DNA of 64,000 nucleotides from Crenobacter oryzisoli (GCF_030385785.1 NZ_JAUEDK010000023.1:16045-80044); one strand, 5' to 3'; shown: positions 1-9,573, counted from the stretch's first letter. Notes: a model not told the origin generated them from the sequence alone. A program made the numbers and translations.

Positions 1-510
1 TTCATCGACGAGATCAAGGGCGGCGTGATTCCGCGCGAATTCATCCCGTCGGTCGACAAGGGCATCCAGAACACCCTGAGCAACGGTATCCTGGCCGGCT
101 TCCCGGTGGTGGACGTGACCGTGCGTCTGACTTTCGGTTCCTACCACGACGTCGACTCTTCGCAGATCGCGTTCGAACTGGCTGGTTCGATGGCGTTCAA
201 GGAGGCGATGCGTCGCGCGGGTCCGTGCATCCTCGAGCCGATGATGGCCGTGGAAGTGGAAACCCCGGAAGAGTACATGGGCGACGTGATGGGCGACCTG
301 AACCGTCGTCGCGGCATCGTTCAGGGTATGGACGACGACGAAGCGGGTGGCAAGAAGATCCGCGCCGAAGTCCCGCTGGCGGAAATGTTCGGTTACTCGA
401 CCGACCTGCGTTCGGCCACCCAGGGTCGTGCTACGTACTCGATGGAGTTCAAACACTACTCCGAGGCGCCGAAACACATCGCTGACGCGGTGATGAACGC
501 TAAGAAGTAA
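1..510 (+). CDS. fusA: Elongation factor G, C-terminal part (5' end outside window)
   Basis: The reading frame is open from base 1 and ends at a TAA, giving the last 169 residues of EF-G, the GTPase that drives ribosomal translocation. The visible part covers the end of domain IV ([15 protein letters not shown]) and domain V, with the [18 protein letters not shown] block and the closing [12 protein letters not shown] segment. The G domain lies upstream of the window. Gene order fusA-tuf-rpsJ is the usual str/S10 junction. Identity is certain; only the 5' end is missing. Confidence 0.97.
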   Translation, partial: FIDEIKGGVIPREFIPSVDKGIQNTLSNGILAGFPVVDVTVRLTFGSYHDVDSSQIAFELAGSMAFKEAMRRAGPCILEPMMAVEVETPEEYMGDVMGDLNRRRGIVQGMDDDEAGGKKIRAEVPLAEMFGYSTDLRSATQGRATYSMEFKHYSEAPKHIADAVMNAKK

Positions 511-522
511 TCTGCGCGCTGA

Positions 523-549
523 GGTTGGCCGAACCGGTTTCGGCCGACC
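523..549. repeat. Inverted repeat between fusA and tuf carrying TTGGCCGAA
   Basis: Arms 523-533 and 539-549 pair over 11 positions with one G-U wobble around a 5-base loop. The left arm holds an exact TTGGCCGAA (525-533), and the right arm holds its complement with one change. No T-run follows, so it is a poor terminator. It may be a processing or pausing element, or simply a paired copy of the over-represented word described in the findings. Confidence 0.7.
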
Positions 550-586
550 TGGCTCTGTTGTTCTTTAAATCAAGGATTTTTGCAAA

Positions 587-1777
587 ATGGCAAAAGAAAA
601 GTTCGAGCGGACAAAACCGCACGTAAACGTTGGCACCATCGGTCACGTGGACCATGGTAAGACCACTCTGACTGCAGCGATCACCACCATTCTGTCGAAG
701 AAGTTCGGTGGCGAAGCCAAGGGCTACGACCAGATCGACAGCGCGCCGGAAGAAAAGGCTCGTGGTATTACTATTAATACCGCGCACGTTGAATACGAAA
801 CCGAAAGCCGTCACTACGCACACGTAGACTGCCCGGGCCACGCCGACTATGTGAAGAACATGATCACTGGCGCTGCGCAGATGGACGGCGCGATCCTGGT
901 GTGCTCGGCCGCTGACGGTCCGATGCCGCAGACCCGCGAACACATCCTGCTGTCCCGTCAGGTAGGCGTTCCGTACATCATCGTCTTCCTGAACAAGGCT
1001 GACCTGGTGGACGACGCTGAACTGCTGGAACTGGTGGAAATGGAAGTGCGCGACCTGCTGTCGTCGTACGACTTCCCGGGCGACGACACCCCGATCATCG
1101 TGGGTTCTGCTCGTCTGGCGCTGGAAGGCGACCAGTCCGAATACGGCGAGCCGGCGATCTTCCGCCTGGCCGACGCTCTGGACAGCTACATCCCGACCCC
1201 GGAGCGTGCTGTTGACAAGCCGTTCCTGCTGCCGATCGAAGACGTGTTCTCGATCTCGGGTCGCGGCACCGTAGTAACCGGTCGCGTAGAGCGCGGTATC
1301 GTCAAGGTCGGTGAAGAGCTGGAAATCGTGGGCCTGAAGGCTACCGCCAAGACCACCTGCACCGGCGTGGAAATGTTCCGCAAGCTGCTGGACCAGGGTC
1401 AGGCCGGCGACAACGTGGGCGTGCTGCTGCGCGGCACCAAGCGTGAAGATGTAGAGCGTGGTCAGGTTCTGGCCAAGCCGGGCAGCATCACCCCGCACAC
1501 CAAGTTCGAAGCTTCGGTGTACGTGCTGAGCAAAGAAGAGGGTGGTCGTCACACCCCGTTCTTCGCGAACTACCGTCCGCAGTTCTACTTCCGTACCACC
1601 GACGTGACCGGTGCCATCTCCCTGAAAGAGGGTGTGGAAATGGTTATGCCGGGTGATAACGTAGAGTTCTCGGTTGAACTGATCGCTCCGATCGCCATGG
1701 AAGAAGGTCTGCGCTTCGCAATCCGCGAAGGTGGCCGTACCGTCGGCGCCGGCGTGGTTGCTAAGATCATCGCCTAA
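587..1777 (+). CDS. tuf: Elongation factor Tu
   Basis: This is a full-length 396-residue EF-Tu, which carries aminoacyl-tRNA to the ribosomal A site as a GTP complex. The P-loop GHVDHGKT is at residues 19-26, followed by the RGITIN switch, DCPGH, NKAD and the domain II/III beta-barrels, ending in [10 protein letters not shown]. The ATG follows an AAGGA about 10 bases upstream. It lies 76 bases after fusA, and many beta- and gammaproteobacteria carry a second tuf elsewhere. Codon use is strongly biased, as expected for a highly expressed gene. Confidence 0.98.
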   Translation: MAKEKFERTKPHVNVGTIGHVDHGKTTLTAAITTILSKKFGGEAKGYDQIDSAPEEKARGITINTAHVEYETESRHYAHVDCPGHADYVKNMITGAAQMDGAILVCSAADGPMPQTREHILLSRQVGVPYIIVFLNKADLVDDAELLELVEMEVRDLLSSYDFPGDDTPIIVGSARLALEGDQSEYGEPAIFRLADALDSYIPTPERAVDKPFLLPIEDVFSISGRGTVVTGRVERGIVKVGEELEIVGLKATAKTTCTGVEMFRKLLDQGQAGDNVGVLLRGTKREDVERGQVLAKPGSITPHTKFEASVYVLSKEEGGRHTPFFANYRPQFYFRTTDVTGAISLKEGVEMVMPGDNVEFSVELIAPIAMEEGLRFAIREGGRTVGAGVVAKIIA

Positions 1778-1794
1778 TCAGATCGGAGAACGAT

Positions 1795-2106
1795 ATGCAA
1801 AGCCAGAAAATCCGCATCCGCCTGAAGGCGTTCGATTACAACCTGATCGATCGTTCCGCCCAGGAAATCGTTGAAACCGCCAAGCGCACCGGCGCCGTGG
1901 TCAAAGGTCCGGTTCCGCTGCCGACCAAGATCGAGCGTTTCAACGTCCTGCGTTCGCCGCACGTGAACAAGACCTCCCGCGACCAGCTGGAGATCCGCAC
2001 TCACCTGCGTCTGATGGACATCGTTGACCCGACCGACAAAACCGTCGATGCTCTGATGAAGCTCGACCTGCCGGCTGGCGTGGACGTGGAAATCAAGCTG
2101 CAATAA
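1795..2106 (+). CDS. rpsJ: 30S ribosomal protein S10 (uS10)
   Basis: The product is a 103-residue S10, a head protein of the 30S subunit that also acts as NusE in antitermination complexes. The long loop reads [15 protein letters not shown], and the conserved tract [17 protein letters not shown] follows. It lies 17 bases after tuf behind a GGAGA ribosome-binding site, so it is probably read from the fusA-tuf transcript. Two perfect hairpins separate it from rplC, which is unusual because S10-operon genes are normally tightly packed. Confidence 0.97.
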   Translation: MQSQKIRIRLKAFDYNLIDRSAQEIVETAKRTGAVVKGPVPLPTKIERFNVLRSPHVNKTSRDQLEIRTHLRLMDIVDPTDKTVDALMKLDLPAGVDVEIKLQ

Positions 2107-2114
2107 TCACACGG

Positions 2115-2153
2115 TTCAAGCGCCGTTTGCGCTAAGTGCTTGCGGCGCTTGAA
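2115..2153 (+). promoter_or_regulatory. First of two hairpins between rpsJ and rplC
   Basis: TTCAAGCGCCG (2115-2125) pairs perfectly with CGGCGCTTGAA (2143-2153) across a 17-base loop and is followed by TTTTCTG. It could be a weak terminator or part of an attenuator in the S10 operon. Function is inferred from structure alone. Confidence 0.55.
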
Positions 2154-2170
2154 TTTTCTGTGATACATTT

Positions 2171-2206
2171 GCGGACTTGCCATTTTGGCAAGTCCGCTTT
2201 TGTTTT
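2171..2206 (+). terminator. Strong hairpin with T-run upstream of rplC
   Basis: GCGGACTTGCCA (2171-2182) and TGGCAAGTCCGC (2186-2197) form a perfect 12-bp stem with a TTT loop, followed by TTTGTTTT. This has the shape of an intrinsic terminator or attenuator, lying 45 bases before the rplC start. It would uncouple fusA-tuf-rpsJ from the rest of the S10 operon. Confidence 0.75.
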
Positions 2207-2251
2207 AGATTGCTGGTCAATCGTAATCAGCACCTGCAAAAGGAAATAAAC

Positions 2252-2896
2252 ATGACTTTAGGTCTTGTCGGTCGCAAAGTCGGCATGACCCGCATTTTTG
2301 CCGAAGACGGTGCATCCGTTCCGGTAACTGTGCTGGACATGTCCGCTAACCGCGTGACGCAAATTAAGAATGCCGACGTAGACGGCTACACTGCCGTTCA
2401 GGTGACCTTCGGTTCCCGCAAGGCTAATCGTGTGACCAAGGCTGAAGCCGGTCATTTTGGCAAGGCTGGCACTGAAGCCGGTCGTGGCCTGCACGAATTC
2501 GCCCTGTCGGCCGAAACCCTGGCTAACTACAAGGCTGGCGACGCCATCACCGTCGAAATCTTCACCGTGGGTCAACTGGTCGATGTGACCGGCACCTCCA
2601 AGGGTAAGGGTTTCTCGGGTGTGATTAAGCGTCACAACTTCAGCTCCAACCGCGCATCGCACGGTAACTCGCTGTCGCACAATACGCCGGGTTCTATCGG
2701 TCAAGCTCAAGATCCGGGCCGTGTATTCCCGGGTAAGCGCATGGCTGGTCAGTACGGCAACGTCAAGAGCACCGTTCAGTGCCTCGAGATCGTGCGCATC
2801 GATGCCGAGCGTCAGCTGCTTCTGGTCAAGGGCGCAGTCCCGGGTGCCAAGAACGGCGACGTAGTCGTTCGTCCTAGTGTGAAGGCGGGTGCGTGA
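2252..2896 (+). CDS. rplC: 50S ribosomal protein L3 (uL3)
   Basis: The protein has 214 residues and nucleates 50S assembly near the peptidyl-transferase centre. The ATG at 2252 follows AAGGA by 8 bases and gives the standard [16 protein letters not shown] start; the longer frame upstream runs through the terminator hairpin and was rejected. The conserved tract [21 protein letters not shown] holds the glutamine that PrmB methylates in Escherichia coli. Its TGA overlaps the rplD ATG by one base, suggesting translational coupling. Confidence 0.97.
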   Translation: MTLGLVGRKVGMTRIFAEDGASVPVTVLDMSANRVTQIKNADVDGYTAVQVTFGSRKANRVTKAEAGHFGKAGTEAGRGLHEFALSAETLANYKAGDAITVEIFTVGQLVDVTGTSKGKGFSGVIKRHNFSSNRASHGNSLSHNTPGSIGQAQDPGRVFPGKRMAGQYGNVKSTVQCLEIVRIDAERQLLLVKGAVPGAKNGDVVVRPSVKAGA

Positions 2897-3516
2897 TGGA
2901 ATTGAAAGTAATCAATGCACAAGGTCAGGCTGCCGAAGGCCTGCAGGCGTCCGAAACCCTGTTCGGTCGTGAGTACAACGAAGCTCTGGTTCACCAGGTC
3001 GTCACCGCTTTCCTGGCTAACGCCCGCAGCGGTAATCGTGCCCAGCTGAACCGTCGCGACGTCAAGCACTCGACCAAGAAGCCGTGGCGCCAGAAGGGTA
3101 CCGGCCGTGCTCGTTCCGGTATGTCCTCCTCGCCGGTATGGCGTGGTGGTGGTCGTGCGTTCCCGAACAGCCCGGACGAGAACTTCGCCCAGAAAGTTAA
3201 CCGTAAGATGTTCCGTGCCGGTATGGCCGCGATCCTGTCGCAGCTGGTCCGTGACGAACGTCTGATCGTTGTTGACGAGCTGTCCGTTGCATCCCCGAAG
3301 ACCAAGGAATTCGCTGCCAAGGCGAAGGCCCTGGGCGTGGAGCAGGCTCTGTTCGTGACCAAAGAGATGGACGAAAACCTCTACCTCTCGTCCCGTAACC
3401 TGCCGAACGTGCTGGTGATCGAAGCTCAACAGGCTGACCCGTATAGCCTCCTGCGCTTCAAGAAAGTTGTGATCACCCGCGACGCCGTGAAGCACCTCGA
3501 GGAGCAGTGGGCATGA
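2896..3516 (+). CDS. rplD: 50S ribosomal protein L4 (uL4)
   Basis: This 206-residue protein lines the exit tunnel and in E. coli is the autogenous repressor of the S10 operon. The tunnel loop is recognisable as [12 protein letters not shown] followed by [13 protein letters not shown]. The ATG at 2896 overlaps the rplC stop (TGATG); a GTG three bases earlier is in frame but less likely. Whether L4 autoregulation acts here is not shown, although the hairpins upstream of rplC are possible targets. Confidence 0.97.
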   Translation: MELKVINAQGQAAEGLQASETLFGREYNEALVHQVVTAFLANARSGNRAQLNRRDVKHSTKKPWRQKGTGRARSGMSSSPVWRGGGRAFPNSPDENFAQKVNRKMFRAGMAAILSQLVRDERLIVVDELSVASPKTKEFAAKAKALGVEQALFVTKEMDENLYLSSRNLPNVLVIEAQQADPYSLLRFKKVVITRDAVKHLEEQWA

Positions 3517-3815
3517 ATCAAGAACGTCTGATGCAAGTAATCCTTGCTCCGGTAGTCTCCGAAAAGAGCACGTTCGTTGCTGAGAAGCACCAGCAAGTTG
3601 TCTTCCGCGTAGCAACCGATGCTACCAAGCCGGAAGTCAAGGCTGCGGTGGAACTCCTGTTCAACGTAAAAGTTCAGGATGTGACCACTGTGAACGTTAA
3701 GGGCAAGGTCAAGCGCTTCGGCCAACGTTTCGGCCGTCGCAAAGACTGGAAAAAGGCTTATGTAAGCCTGGTTCCGGGTCAAGAACTTGACCTGAACGCC
3801 GCTGCTGCGGAGTGA
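3513..3815 (+). CDS. rplW: 50S ribosomal protein L23 (uL23)
   Basis: The product is a 100-residue L23, which forms the docking site for trigger factor and SRP at the tunnel exit. It begins [19 protein letters not shown], and the basic extended loop [20 protein letters not shown] is present. The ATG overlaps the rplD stop as ATGA, indicating coupling. The loop codons for Phe-Gly-Gln contain an exact TTCGGCCAA (3717-3725). Confidence 0.97.
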   Translation: MNQERLMQVILAPVVSEKSTFVAEKHQQVVFRVATDATKPEVKAAVELLFNVKVQDVTTVNVKGKVKRFGQRFGRRKDWKKAYVSLVPGQELDLNAAAAE

Positions 3816-3826
3816 GGAGATAGAGC

Positions 3827-4660
3827 ATGCCTATCGTAAAAGTAAAGCCGACTTCTGCGGGTCGCCGTGGCATGGTCAAGGTGGTGTCGCCTGACCTGCA
3901 CAAAGGTGCACCGTATGCGCCGCTGCTGGAGAAGAAAATCTCCACCGCCGGCCGCAACAACAATGGTCATATCACCACTCGCCACATGGGCGGTGCACAC
4001 AAGAAGCACTACCGTGTGATCGACTTCCGTCGCAACAAGGATGGTATCCCGGCGAAGGTTGAACGTTTGGAATACGACCCGAACCGTACCGCGCACATCG
4101 CGCTGCTGTGCTACGCCGACGGCGAACGCCGCTACATCATCGCCCCGCGCGGTGTGAAGGCTGGCGCCGTGCTGCTGTCCGGCGCTGAAGCGCCGATCAA
4201 GGCTGGTAACGCCCTGCCGATCCGCAACATTCCGGTTGGTACCACCATCCACTGCATCGAAATGCAGCCGGGCAAGGGTGCGCAAATCGCCCGTTCGGCC
4301 GGTGCTTCGGTGATGCTGCTGGCCCGTGACGGTTCTTACGCTCAGCTGCGTTTGCGCTCGGGTGAGATCCGCAAGGTGCACGTTGACTGCCGCGCCACCG
4401 TTGGCGAAGTGGGCAACGAAGAGCACAGCCTGCGCAAGATCGGTAAAGCCGGTGCCAACCGCTGGCGCGGTATTCGTCCGACCGTTCGCGGTACTGCGAT
4501 GAACCCGATCGACCACCCGCACGGTGGTGGTGAAGGTAAGACCGGCGAAGGCCGCGTACCGGTTAGCCCGTGGGGCACGCCGGCGAAGGGCTATCGCACC
4601 CGTCGCAACAAGCGTACGAGCAACATGATCGTACGCCGTCGCTTCTCGAACAAAGGGTAA
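3827..4660 (+). CDS. rplB: 50S ribosomal protein L2 (uL2)
   Basis: This is a full-length 277-residue L2 needed for subunit association and peptidyl-transferase function. The N-terminal SH3/OB part is followed by the KOW-like part. The glycine-rich [18 protein letters not shown] segment near the C-terminus contains the conserved histidine next to the active site. It begins 11 bases after rplW with a GGAG ribosome-binding site. Nothing is unusual in length or composition. Confidence 0.97.
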   Translation: MPIVKVKPTSAGRRGMVKVVSPDLHKGAPYAPLLEKKISTAGRNNNGHITTRHMGGAHKKHYRVIDFRRNKDGIPAKVERLEYDPNRTAHIALLCYADGERRYIIAPRGVKAGAVLLSGAEAPIKAGNALPIRNIPVGTTIHCIEMQPGKGAQIARSAGASVMLLARDGSYAQLRLRSGEIRKVHVDCRATVGEVGNEEHSLRKIGKAGANRWRGIRPTVRGTAMNPIDHPHGGGEGKTGEGRVPVSPWGTPAKGYRTRRNKRTSNMIVRRRFSNKG

Positions 4661-4667
4661 TTGACAT

Positions 4668-4946
4668 ATGGCACGTTCGCTGAAAAAAGGCCCGTTTGTT
4701 GATCTGCACCTGTTGAAGAAGATCGACGCGGCTCGTGCGACCAATGACAAGCGTCCGATCAAGACCTGGTCGCGTCGTTCGACCGTCCTGCCGGACTTCA
4801 TTGGCCTGACCATCGCTGTTCACAACGGCCGTACCCACGTTCCGGTTTATGTTTCCGAGAACATGGTGGGTCACAAACTGGGTGAATTCTCGCTGACTCG
4901 TACCTTCAAAGGCCACGCGGCCGACAAGAAGGCGAAGAAGAAATAA
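4668..4946 (+). CDS. rpsS: 30S ribosomal protein S19 (uS19)
   Basis: This 92-residue S19 of the 30S head pairs with S13 and contacts A-site tRNA. The conserved [16 protein letters not shown] start and the [15 protein letters not shown] core are intact, and the tail ends in lysines. It lies seven bases after rplB within the S10 operon, a spacing consistent with continuous translation. Confidence 0.97.
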   Translation: MARSLKKGPFVDLHLLKKIDAARATNDKRPIKTWSRRSTVLPDFIGLTIAVHNGRTHVPVYVSENMVGHKLGEFSLTRTFKGHAADKKAKKK

Positions 4947-4955
4947 GGTGATGCA

Positions 4956-5285
4956 ATGAGAGTTTCTGCACAACTTAACAATACGCGCCTGTCGGCACAG
5001 AAGTGCCGCCTGGTAGCGGATCTGATTCGCGGCAAGTCGGTTGAGCACGCCCTGAATATCTTGACCTTCAGCCCGAAAAAAGGCGCTGAGCTGATCAAGA
5101 AAGTGCTGCTGTCGGCTATCGCCAACGCCGAGCACAACGAAGGCGCGGATATCGACACCCTCAAAGTGACGACCATCTACGTCGACAAGGGGCCGAGTCT
5201 GAAGCGTTTCACCGCCCGTGCCAAAGGCCGCGGTAACCGCATCGAAAAGCAGACTTGCCACATCACGTTGACCGTGGGCAATTGA
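4956..5285 (+). CDS. rplV: 50S ribosomal protein L22 (uL22)
   Basis: The product is a 109-residue L22, an early 23S-binding protein whose beta-hairpin lines the exit tunnel at the macrolide site. The conserved [14 protein letters not shown] segment and the hairpin [15 protein letters not shown] are visible. The RNA-binding N-terminus ([16 protein letters not shown]) matches the family. It follows rpsS by nine bases. Confidence 0.97.
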   Translation: MRVSAQLNNTRLSAQKCRLVADLIRGKSVEHALNILTFSPKKGAELIKKVLLSAIANAEHNEGADIDTLKVTTIYVDKGPSLKRFTARAKGRGNRIEKQTCHITLTVGN

Positions 5286-5295
5286 GGGAATAGCA

Positions 5296-6000
5296 ATGGG
5301 TCAGAAGATTCATCCGACGGGGTTCCGTCTTGCCGTAAACAAGAACTGGGCGTCCAAGTGGTTCGCTAGCTCCCAGAACTTCCCGGGCATGCTGAAGCAG
5401 GACATCGAAGTCCGCGAGTTCCTGAAAAAGCGCCTGGCTCACGCGTCCGTTGGTCGTGTGATCATCGAGCGCCCGGCCAAGTCCGCCCGCATCACCATTC
5501 ACAGCGCCCGTCCGGGTGTCGTGATCGGTAAGAAGGGCGAAGACATCGAGCTGCTCAAGAAAGAGCTGCAAGCTCGCCTGGGCGTGCCGGTGCACGTGAA
5601 CATCGAAGAAGTCCGCAAGCCGGAAATCGACGCGCAAATCATCGCTGACGGCATTGCCGCCCAGCTGGAAAAGCGCGTGATGTTCCGCCGTGCGATGAAG
5701 CGTTCGATGCAGAACGCCATGCGCATGGGCGCTCAGGGCATCAAGATCATGTCCTCGGGTCGTCTGAACGGCATCGAAATCGCTCGTACCGAATGGTACC
5801 GCGAAGGCCGCGTGCCGCTGCACACTCTGCGTGCTGACGTGGACTACGCGACTTCCGAAGCGCACACCACCTACGGTGTCATCGGTATCAAGGTTTGGGT
5901 TTACAAGGGTGAGTTGAAGCCGGGTCAGGCTCCGGCCGCACCGGTAGCCCCTGAGAAGAAATCCAGAAAGGCAGGTGGTCGAAATGCTGCAGCCAACTAG
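5296..6000 (+). CDS. rpsC: 30S ribosomal protein S3 (uS3)
   Basis: The 234-residue S3 carries a type-2 KH domain with the GXXG loop in [14 protein letters not shown] and the C-terminal S3 domain ([12 protein letters not shown]). It sits at the mRNA entry channel, where it contributes to helicase activity. Its last 17 bases overlap rplP in another frame, which is a common arrangement. The lysine- and alanine-rich tail is typical of the group. Confidence 0.97.
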   Translation: MGQKIHPTGFRLAVNKNWASKWFASSQNFPGMLKQDIEVREFLKKRLAHASVGRVIIERPAKSARITIHSARPGVVIGKKGEDIELLKKELQARLGVPVHVNIEEVRKPEIDAQIIADGIAAQLEKRVMFRRAMKRSMQNAMRMGAQGIKIMSSGRLNGIEIARTEWYREGRVPLHTLRADVDYATSEAHTTYGVIGIKVWVYKGELKPGQAPAAPVAPEKKSRKAGGRNAAAN

Positions 6001-6400
6001 ACTCAAGTACCGTAAACAGCAGAAGGGCCGCAACACCGGCATCGCTACCCGTGGTAACAAGGTTAGCTTCGGTGAGTTTGGTCTGAAAGCCGTCGGTCGT
6101 GGTCGCCTGACTGCTCGTCAGATCGAAGCTGCCCGTCGTGCGATGACCCGTCACATCAAGCGTGGCGGTCGCATCTGGATCCGCGTGTTCCCGGACAAAC
6201 CGATCACCTCCAAGCCGGCCGAAGTCCGGATGGGTAACGGTAAAGGTAGCCCGGAATACTTCGTGGCGGAAATCCAGCCTGGCAAGATGCTGTACGAAAT
6301 GGATGGTGTGAACGAAGAGCTGGCACGTGAGGCTTTCCGTTTGGCCGCAGCTAAATTGCCGATCGCGACTGTGTTTGTGACTAGACAGGTAGGTCAGTAA
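5984..6400 (+). CDS. rplP: 50S ribosomal protein L16 (uL16)
   Basis: The ATG at 5984 gives a 138-residue protein starting [17 protein letters not shown], in register with E. coli L16. A GTG nine bases earlier is in frame but not supported by homology. L16 organises the A-site tRNA architecture of the 50S subunit. The gene overlaps rpsC by 17 bases and rpmC by one base, so the three are probably translationally coupled. Confidence 0.96.
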   Translation: MLQPTRLKYRKQQKGRNTGIATRGNKVSFGEFGLKAVGRGRLTARQIEAARRAMTRHIKRGGRIWIRVFPDKPITSKPAEVRMGNGKGSPEYFVAEIQPGKMLYEMDGVNEELAREAFRLAAAKLPIATVFVTRQVGQ

Positions 6401-6588
6401 TGAAAGCGTCCGAACTGAAAGCAAAGAGCGTGGACGAGCTGAAGGCTGAACTGTTGAGCCTTCTGAAGGCCCAGTTCGCGCTGCGTATGCAGCATGCTAC
6501 CCAGCAGCTCGCTAAGAACAGTGAACTGAAGAAAGTGCGTCGTGACATCGCTCGCGTTCGCACCATTCTGAAAGAGAAGGCTGCTTAA
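6400..6588 (+). CDS. rpmC: 50S ribosomal protein L29 (uL29)
   Basis: This 62-residue, all-helical L29 starts [18 protein letters not shown] and sits beside L23 at the tunnel exit. Its start codon shares one base with the rplP stop (TAATG), so it likely depends on rplP translation. Length and the conserved [14 protein letters not shown] helix are normal. Confidence 0.96.
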   Translation: MKASELKAKSVDELKAELLSLLKAQFALRMQHATQQLAKNSELKKVRRDIARVRTILKEKAA

Positions 6589-6589
6589 C

Positions 6590-6853
6590 ATGAGCGAAAC
6601 CAAAGTGGTACGTACGCTGACCGGTAAGGTTGTCAGCGACAAGATGGACAAGACCGTAACCGTCCTGGTCGAGCGCAAGGTTAAGCACCCGATCTACGGC
6701 AAGGTAATCCGTCGTTCGAAGAAGTTCCACGCTCACGATGAGCAAAACGAGTACCGCGAAGGCGATATCGTTGTTATCAGCGAATCCCGTCCGCTCTCGA
6801 AGACCAAGTCGTGGGTCGTGACTGCACTGGTCGAGAAAGCTCGTCAAGTGTAA
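6590..6853 (+). CDS. rpsQ: 30S ribosomal protein S17 (uS17)
   Basis: This is an 87-residue OB-fold S17, an early 16S-binding protein. The motifs [21 protein letters not shown] and the closing [10 protein letters not shown] are present. It closes the S10 operon as seen here. Four bases past its stop a sigma70-type promoter begins, so the following spc genes can be transcribed on their own. Confidence 0.96.
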   Translation: MSETKVVRTLTGKVVSDKMDKTVTVLVERKVKHPIYGKVIRRSKKFHAHDEQNEYREGDIVVISESRPLSKTKSWVVTALVEKARQV

Positions 6854-6856
6854 TGC

Positions 6857-6885
6857 TTGCAGAGGGGGTGACCCCTCTGTATAAT
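6857..6885 (+). promoter_or_regulatory. Sigma70-type promoter for the spc operon with a dyad in its spacer
   Basis: TTGCAG (6857-6862) and TATAAT (6880-6885) are separated by exactly 17 bases. The spacer contains the inverted repeat CAGAGGGG/CCCCTCTG (about 6860-6879), which could be an operator or a hairpin in read-through RNA. It lies directly after rpsQ and about 170 bases before rplN. Transcription would begin near 6892. Confidence 0.75.
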
Positions 6886-6895
6886 GGCCACTTTC

Positions 6896-6969
6896 TCGCC
6901 TTTAGAAAAAGGCGAATCCGCCCGTACGGGTTCCAAGACTGGCCGTTTGATACGCCGCGTAAGCGGCGT
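6896..6969 (+). promoter_or_regulatory. Structured leader upstream of rplN
   Basis: Three short perfect stems follow the promoter: TCGCCTTT/AAAGGCGA (6896-6915), the palindrome CCCGTACGGG (6921-6930), and ACGCCGC-GTAA-GCGGCGT followed by TTTG (6952-6969). The last resembles a weak attenuator. A leader of about 160 bases before rplN may be a regulatory target, but nothing in the sequence identifies the ligand or protein. Confidence 0.5.
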
Positions 6970-7052
6970 TTTGCCTAGATATGGTTGCACCCTCGCAACC
7001 CGCTGTCGCGGCGAAAGTGACGGAATAAGTTGGAAAGAAAGGTAATCACACA

Positions 7053-7421
7053 ATGATTCAAATGCAGACCATGCTGGAGGTCGCAGATAACACTGGTGCG
7101 CGCAAAGTAATGTGCATCAAGGTTCTCGGCGGCTCCAAGCGTCGCTACGCATCCGTAGGCGACATTATCAAGGTGAGCATCAAGGACGCCGCTCCGCGCG
7201 GTCGCGTCAAGAAGGGTGACGTGTACAGTGCCGTGGTTGTGCGCACTGCCAAGGGCGTTCGTCGCCCGGACGGCTCGCTGATCAAGTTTGACAACAACGC
7301 GGCTGTGTTGCTCAACACCAAGCTTGAGCCGATTGGCACCCGTATCTTCGGGCCGGTGACTCGCGAACTGCGTACCGAGCGCTTCATGAAGATCGTGTCG
7401 CTCGCGCCGGAAGTGCTGTAA
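7053..7421 (+). CDS. rplN: 50S ribosomal protein L14 (uL14)
   Basis: The 122-residue L14 forms bridges to the 30S subunit and is the binding site of the silencing factor RsfS. It starts [22 protein letters not shown] and contains the diagnostic [26 protein letters not shown] region. It is the first gene after the internal promoter and structured leader, and it opens the spc operon. Confidence 0.97.
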   Translation: MIQMQTMLEVADNTGARKVMCIKVLGGSKRRYASVGDIIKVSIKDAAPRGRVKKGDVYSAVVVRTAKGVRRPDGSLIKFDNNAAVLLNTKLEPIGTRIFGPVTRELRTERFMKIVSLAPEVL

Positions 7422-7432
7422 GGAGAGGTCGC

Positions 7433-7747
7433 ATGCGTAAGATTCGCAAGGGTGACGAGGTCATCGTTACCACTGGTAAAGACAAAGGCAAGCGTGGCGC
7501 CGTGCTGCGCGTGCTGGACGAAAAAGTGATCGTGGAAGGCGTGAACGTCGCCAAGAAACACCAGAAGCCGAACCCGGTTCGCGGTGTTGCTGGTGGTGTT
7601 GTCGAGAAGACCATGCCGATTCACGTGTCTAACGTGGCGATTTTCAACCCGGCTACCCAGAAGGCTGATCGCGTTGCGATCAAGCAACTGGAAGATGGCC
7701 GCAAGGTTCGCGTGTTCAAATCGAACGGCGAAATCGTCGGCGCGTAA
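7433..7747 (+). CDS. rplX: 50S ribosomal protein L24 (uL24)
   Basis: The product is a 104-residue L24, an assembly initiator of the 50S subunit. The KOW motif appears as [18 protein letters not shown] near the N-terminus. A loop rich in basic residues and the [19 protein letters not shown] region follow. The AGGAG site lies six bases before the ATG, and spacing to rplN is 11 bases. Confidence 0.97.
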   Translation: MRKIRKGDEVIVTTGKDKGKRGAVLRVLDEKVIVEGVNVAKKHQKPNPVRGVAGGVVEKTMPIHVSNVAIFNPATQKADRVAIKQLEDGRKVRVFKSNGEIVGA

Positions 7748-7756
7748 GGAGCAAAC

Positions 7757-8296
7757 ATGGCACGTCTTTACGATTTCTATAAGAGCGATGTTGTACCCGA
7801 GCTGATCAAGCAGTTCGGCTACAAGTCGGTCATGGAAGTGCCGCGCATCGAGAAGATTACCCTGAACATGGGTGTCGGCGAAGCGGTGGCAGACAAGAAG
7901 GTCATGGAACATGCCGTGGCCGATCTTCAGAAGATCGCAGGTCAAAAACCGGTTGTGACGGCAGCCAAGAAGTCGATCGCCGGCTTCAAGATCCGTGATG
8001 ACTACCCGGTTGGTTGCAAGGTGACCCTGCGTCGCGAACGTATGTACGAATTCCTGGATCGCCTGGTGACGATCGCGCTGCCGCGCGTTCGTGACTTCCG
8101 CGGTGTGTCCGGCAAATCGTTCGATGGTCGCGGCAACTACAACATGGGTGTGCGTGAGCAGATCATCTTCCCGGAGATCGAGTACGACAAGATCGATGCT
8201 CTGCGTGGTATGAACATCACGATCACCACCTCGGCGAAGACTGACGAAGAAGCCCGCGCTCTGCTGGCTCTGTTCAAGTTCCCGTTCAAGGGTTAA
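7757..8296 (+). CDS. rplE: 50S ribosomal protein L5 (uL5)
   Basis: This 179-residue L5 binds 5S rRNA in the central protuberance and contacts P-site tRNA. Key segments are [43 protein letters not shown] and the C-terminal [10 protein letters not shown]. It lies nine bases after rplX with a clear AGGAG site. Nothing unusual is seen. Confidence 0.97.
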   Translation: MARLYDFYKSDVVPELIKQFGYKSVMEVPRIEKITLNMGVGEAVADKKVMEHAVADLQKIAGQKPVVTAAKKSIAGFKIRDDYPVGCKVTLRRERMYEFLDRLVTIALPRVRDFRGVSGKSFDGRGNYNMGVREQIIFPEIEYDKIDALRGMNITITTSAKTDEEARALLALFKFPFKG

Positions 8297-8300
8297 GCAC

Positions 8301-8606
8301 ATGGCAACACTTGCACTGATCAATCGTGAGAAGAAGCGCGCTAAGCTGGTGGCTAAGTTTGCCGGCAAACGCGAGCAGCTCCTCGAGATCGCCAATAATC
8401 TGTCGCTCACCGAAGAAGAGCGTTTCGAAGCACGCCTGAAGCTGCAGGCGCTGCCGCGTAACGCCAGCCCGGTTCGCCAGCGTCGCCGCTGCGCCATCAC
8501 CGGTCGTCCGCGTGGCGTATTCCGCAAATTCGGTCTGGGTCGCAACAAGCTGCGTGAGATCGCCATGAAAGGCGAGATCCCGGGTGTTGTGAAGGCCAGC
8601 TGGTAA
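8301..8606 (+). CDS. rpsN: 30S ribosomal protein S14 (uS14), long zinc-free form
   Basis: The protein is 101 residues, the longer class of S14 that lacks the paired CXXC zinc motifs of the short form. The C-terminal signature [23 protein letters not shown] is complete. It begins four bases after rplE. A zinc-independent S14 in the main operon is normal for this lineage. Confidence 0.96.
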   Translation: MATLALINREKKRAKLVAKFAGKREQLLEIANNLSLTEEERFEARLKLQALPRNASPVRQRRRCAITGRPRGVFRKFGLGRNKLREIAMKGEIPGVVKASW

Positions 8607-8619
8607 TAGGAGATACCGA

Positions 8620-9015
8620 ATGAGCATGCATGATCCTATTTCCGATATGTTGACCCGCGTTCGTAACGCACAGCGTGCAGCCAAGGTGTCGGTTTCTATG
8701 CCGTCCTCGAAGCTGAAACTGGCGATTGCCCAGGTGCTGAAAGACGAAGGTTATATCGAAGACTTCGCCGTAGGTGGCGAAGAGAAGAAGCCGGTTCTCG
8801 ACATCCAGCTGAAGTACTACGCTGGCCGTCCGGTGATCGAACGCATCGAACGCGTTTCGCGTCCTGGTCTGCGTGTCTACAAAGGCACCAGCGAGATTCC
8901 GAAGGTGATGAATGGCCTGGGCGTGACCATCGTGTCGACTTCCAAGGGCGTCATGACCGATCGCAAAGCGCGCGCAGCCGGTATCGGCGGCGAGCTGCTC
9001 TGCATCGTGGCTTAA
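8620..9015 (+). CDS. rpsH: 30S ribosomal protein S8 (uS8)
   Basis: This 131-residue S8 is a primary 16S-binding protein and, in E. coli, the translational repressor of the spc operon. It starts [18 protein letters not shown] and ends with the conserved [25 protein letters not shown]. The AGGAG site is seven bases before the ATG. S8 autoregulation in this organism is possible but not shown. Confidence 0.97.
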   Translation: MSMHDPISDMLTRVRNAQRAAKVSVSMPSSKLKLAIAQVLKDEGYIEDFAVGGEEKKPVLDIQLKYYAGRPVIERIERVSRPGLRVYKGTSEIPKVMNGLGVTIVSTSKGVMTDRKARAAGIGGELLCIVA

Positions 9016-9026
9016 TGGAGGGTTGA

Positions 9027-9560
9027 ATGTCTCGCGTAGCTAAGAACCCGGTTGCGATCCCGGCTGGCGTTGAAGTGAAGTTCAACGCGACCGACGTGAC
9101 CGTGAAAGGCAGCCTTGGCACCCTCAGCACGCCGCTGTGCGGGGATGTCGAAATCAAGCTCGATAACAACGAGCTGACCTTCGCTGCGAAAAACGATAGC
9201 AAGTTCGCACGTGCCATGTCCGGCACGCTGCGTGCTCTCCTCAACAACATGGTGACCGGTGTCTCCAAAGGCTTCGAGAAGAAGCTGCAGCTGGTGGGTG
9301 TGGGTTACCGCGCTCAAGCCGCTGGCGATACCCTGAACCTGTCGCTTGGTTTCTCGCACCCGGTGGCCCACAAGATGCCGGAAGGCATTACCGTGGCGAC
9401 TCCGACGCAGACCGAAATCCTGGTTAAGGGCGCTAACAAGCAGCTCGTTGGCCAGGTGGCTGCCGAGATCCGCGCTTACCGCTCGCCGGAGCCCTACAAA
9501 GGTAAGGGTGTTCGTTATGCGGATGAAGTCGTGGTTCTCAAAGAGACCAAGAAGAAGTAA
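9027..9560 (+). CDS. rplF: 50S ribosomal protein L6 (uL6)
   Basis: The 177-residue L6 consists of two similar alpha/beta domains near the sarcin-ricin loop. The start [17 protein letters not shown] and the C-terminal [14 protein letters not shown] signature identify it. It follows rpsH by 11 bases with a GGAGG ribosome-binding site. Confidence 0.97.
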   Translation: MSRVAKNPVAIPAGVEVKFNATDVTVKGSLGTLSTPLCGDVEIKLDNNELTFAAKNDSKFARAMSGTLRALLNNMVTGVSKGFEKKLQLVGVGYRAQAAGDTLNLSLGFSHPVAHKMPEGITVATPTQTEILVKGANKQLVGQVAAEIRAYRSPEPYKGKGVRYADEVVVLKETKKK

Positions 9561-9573
9561 TTGAGGCGCTGAA

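Noticed and set aside
500..1552. Long open frame opposite tuf
   Set aside because: It is a mirror frame of the strongly biased tuf codons, with no ribosome-binding site or recognisable product. Similar mirror frames opposite other ribosomal genes were dropped for the same reason.
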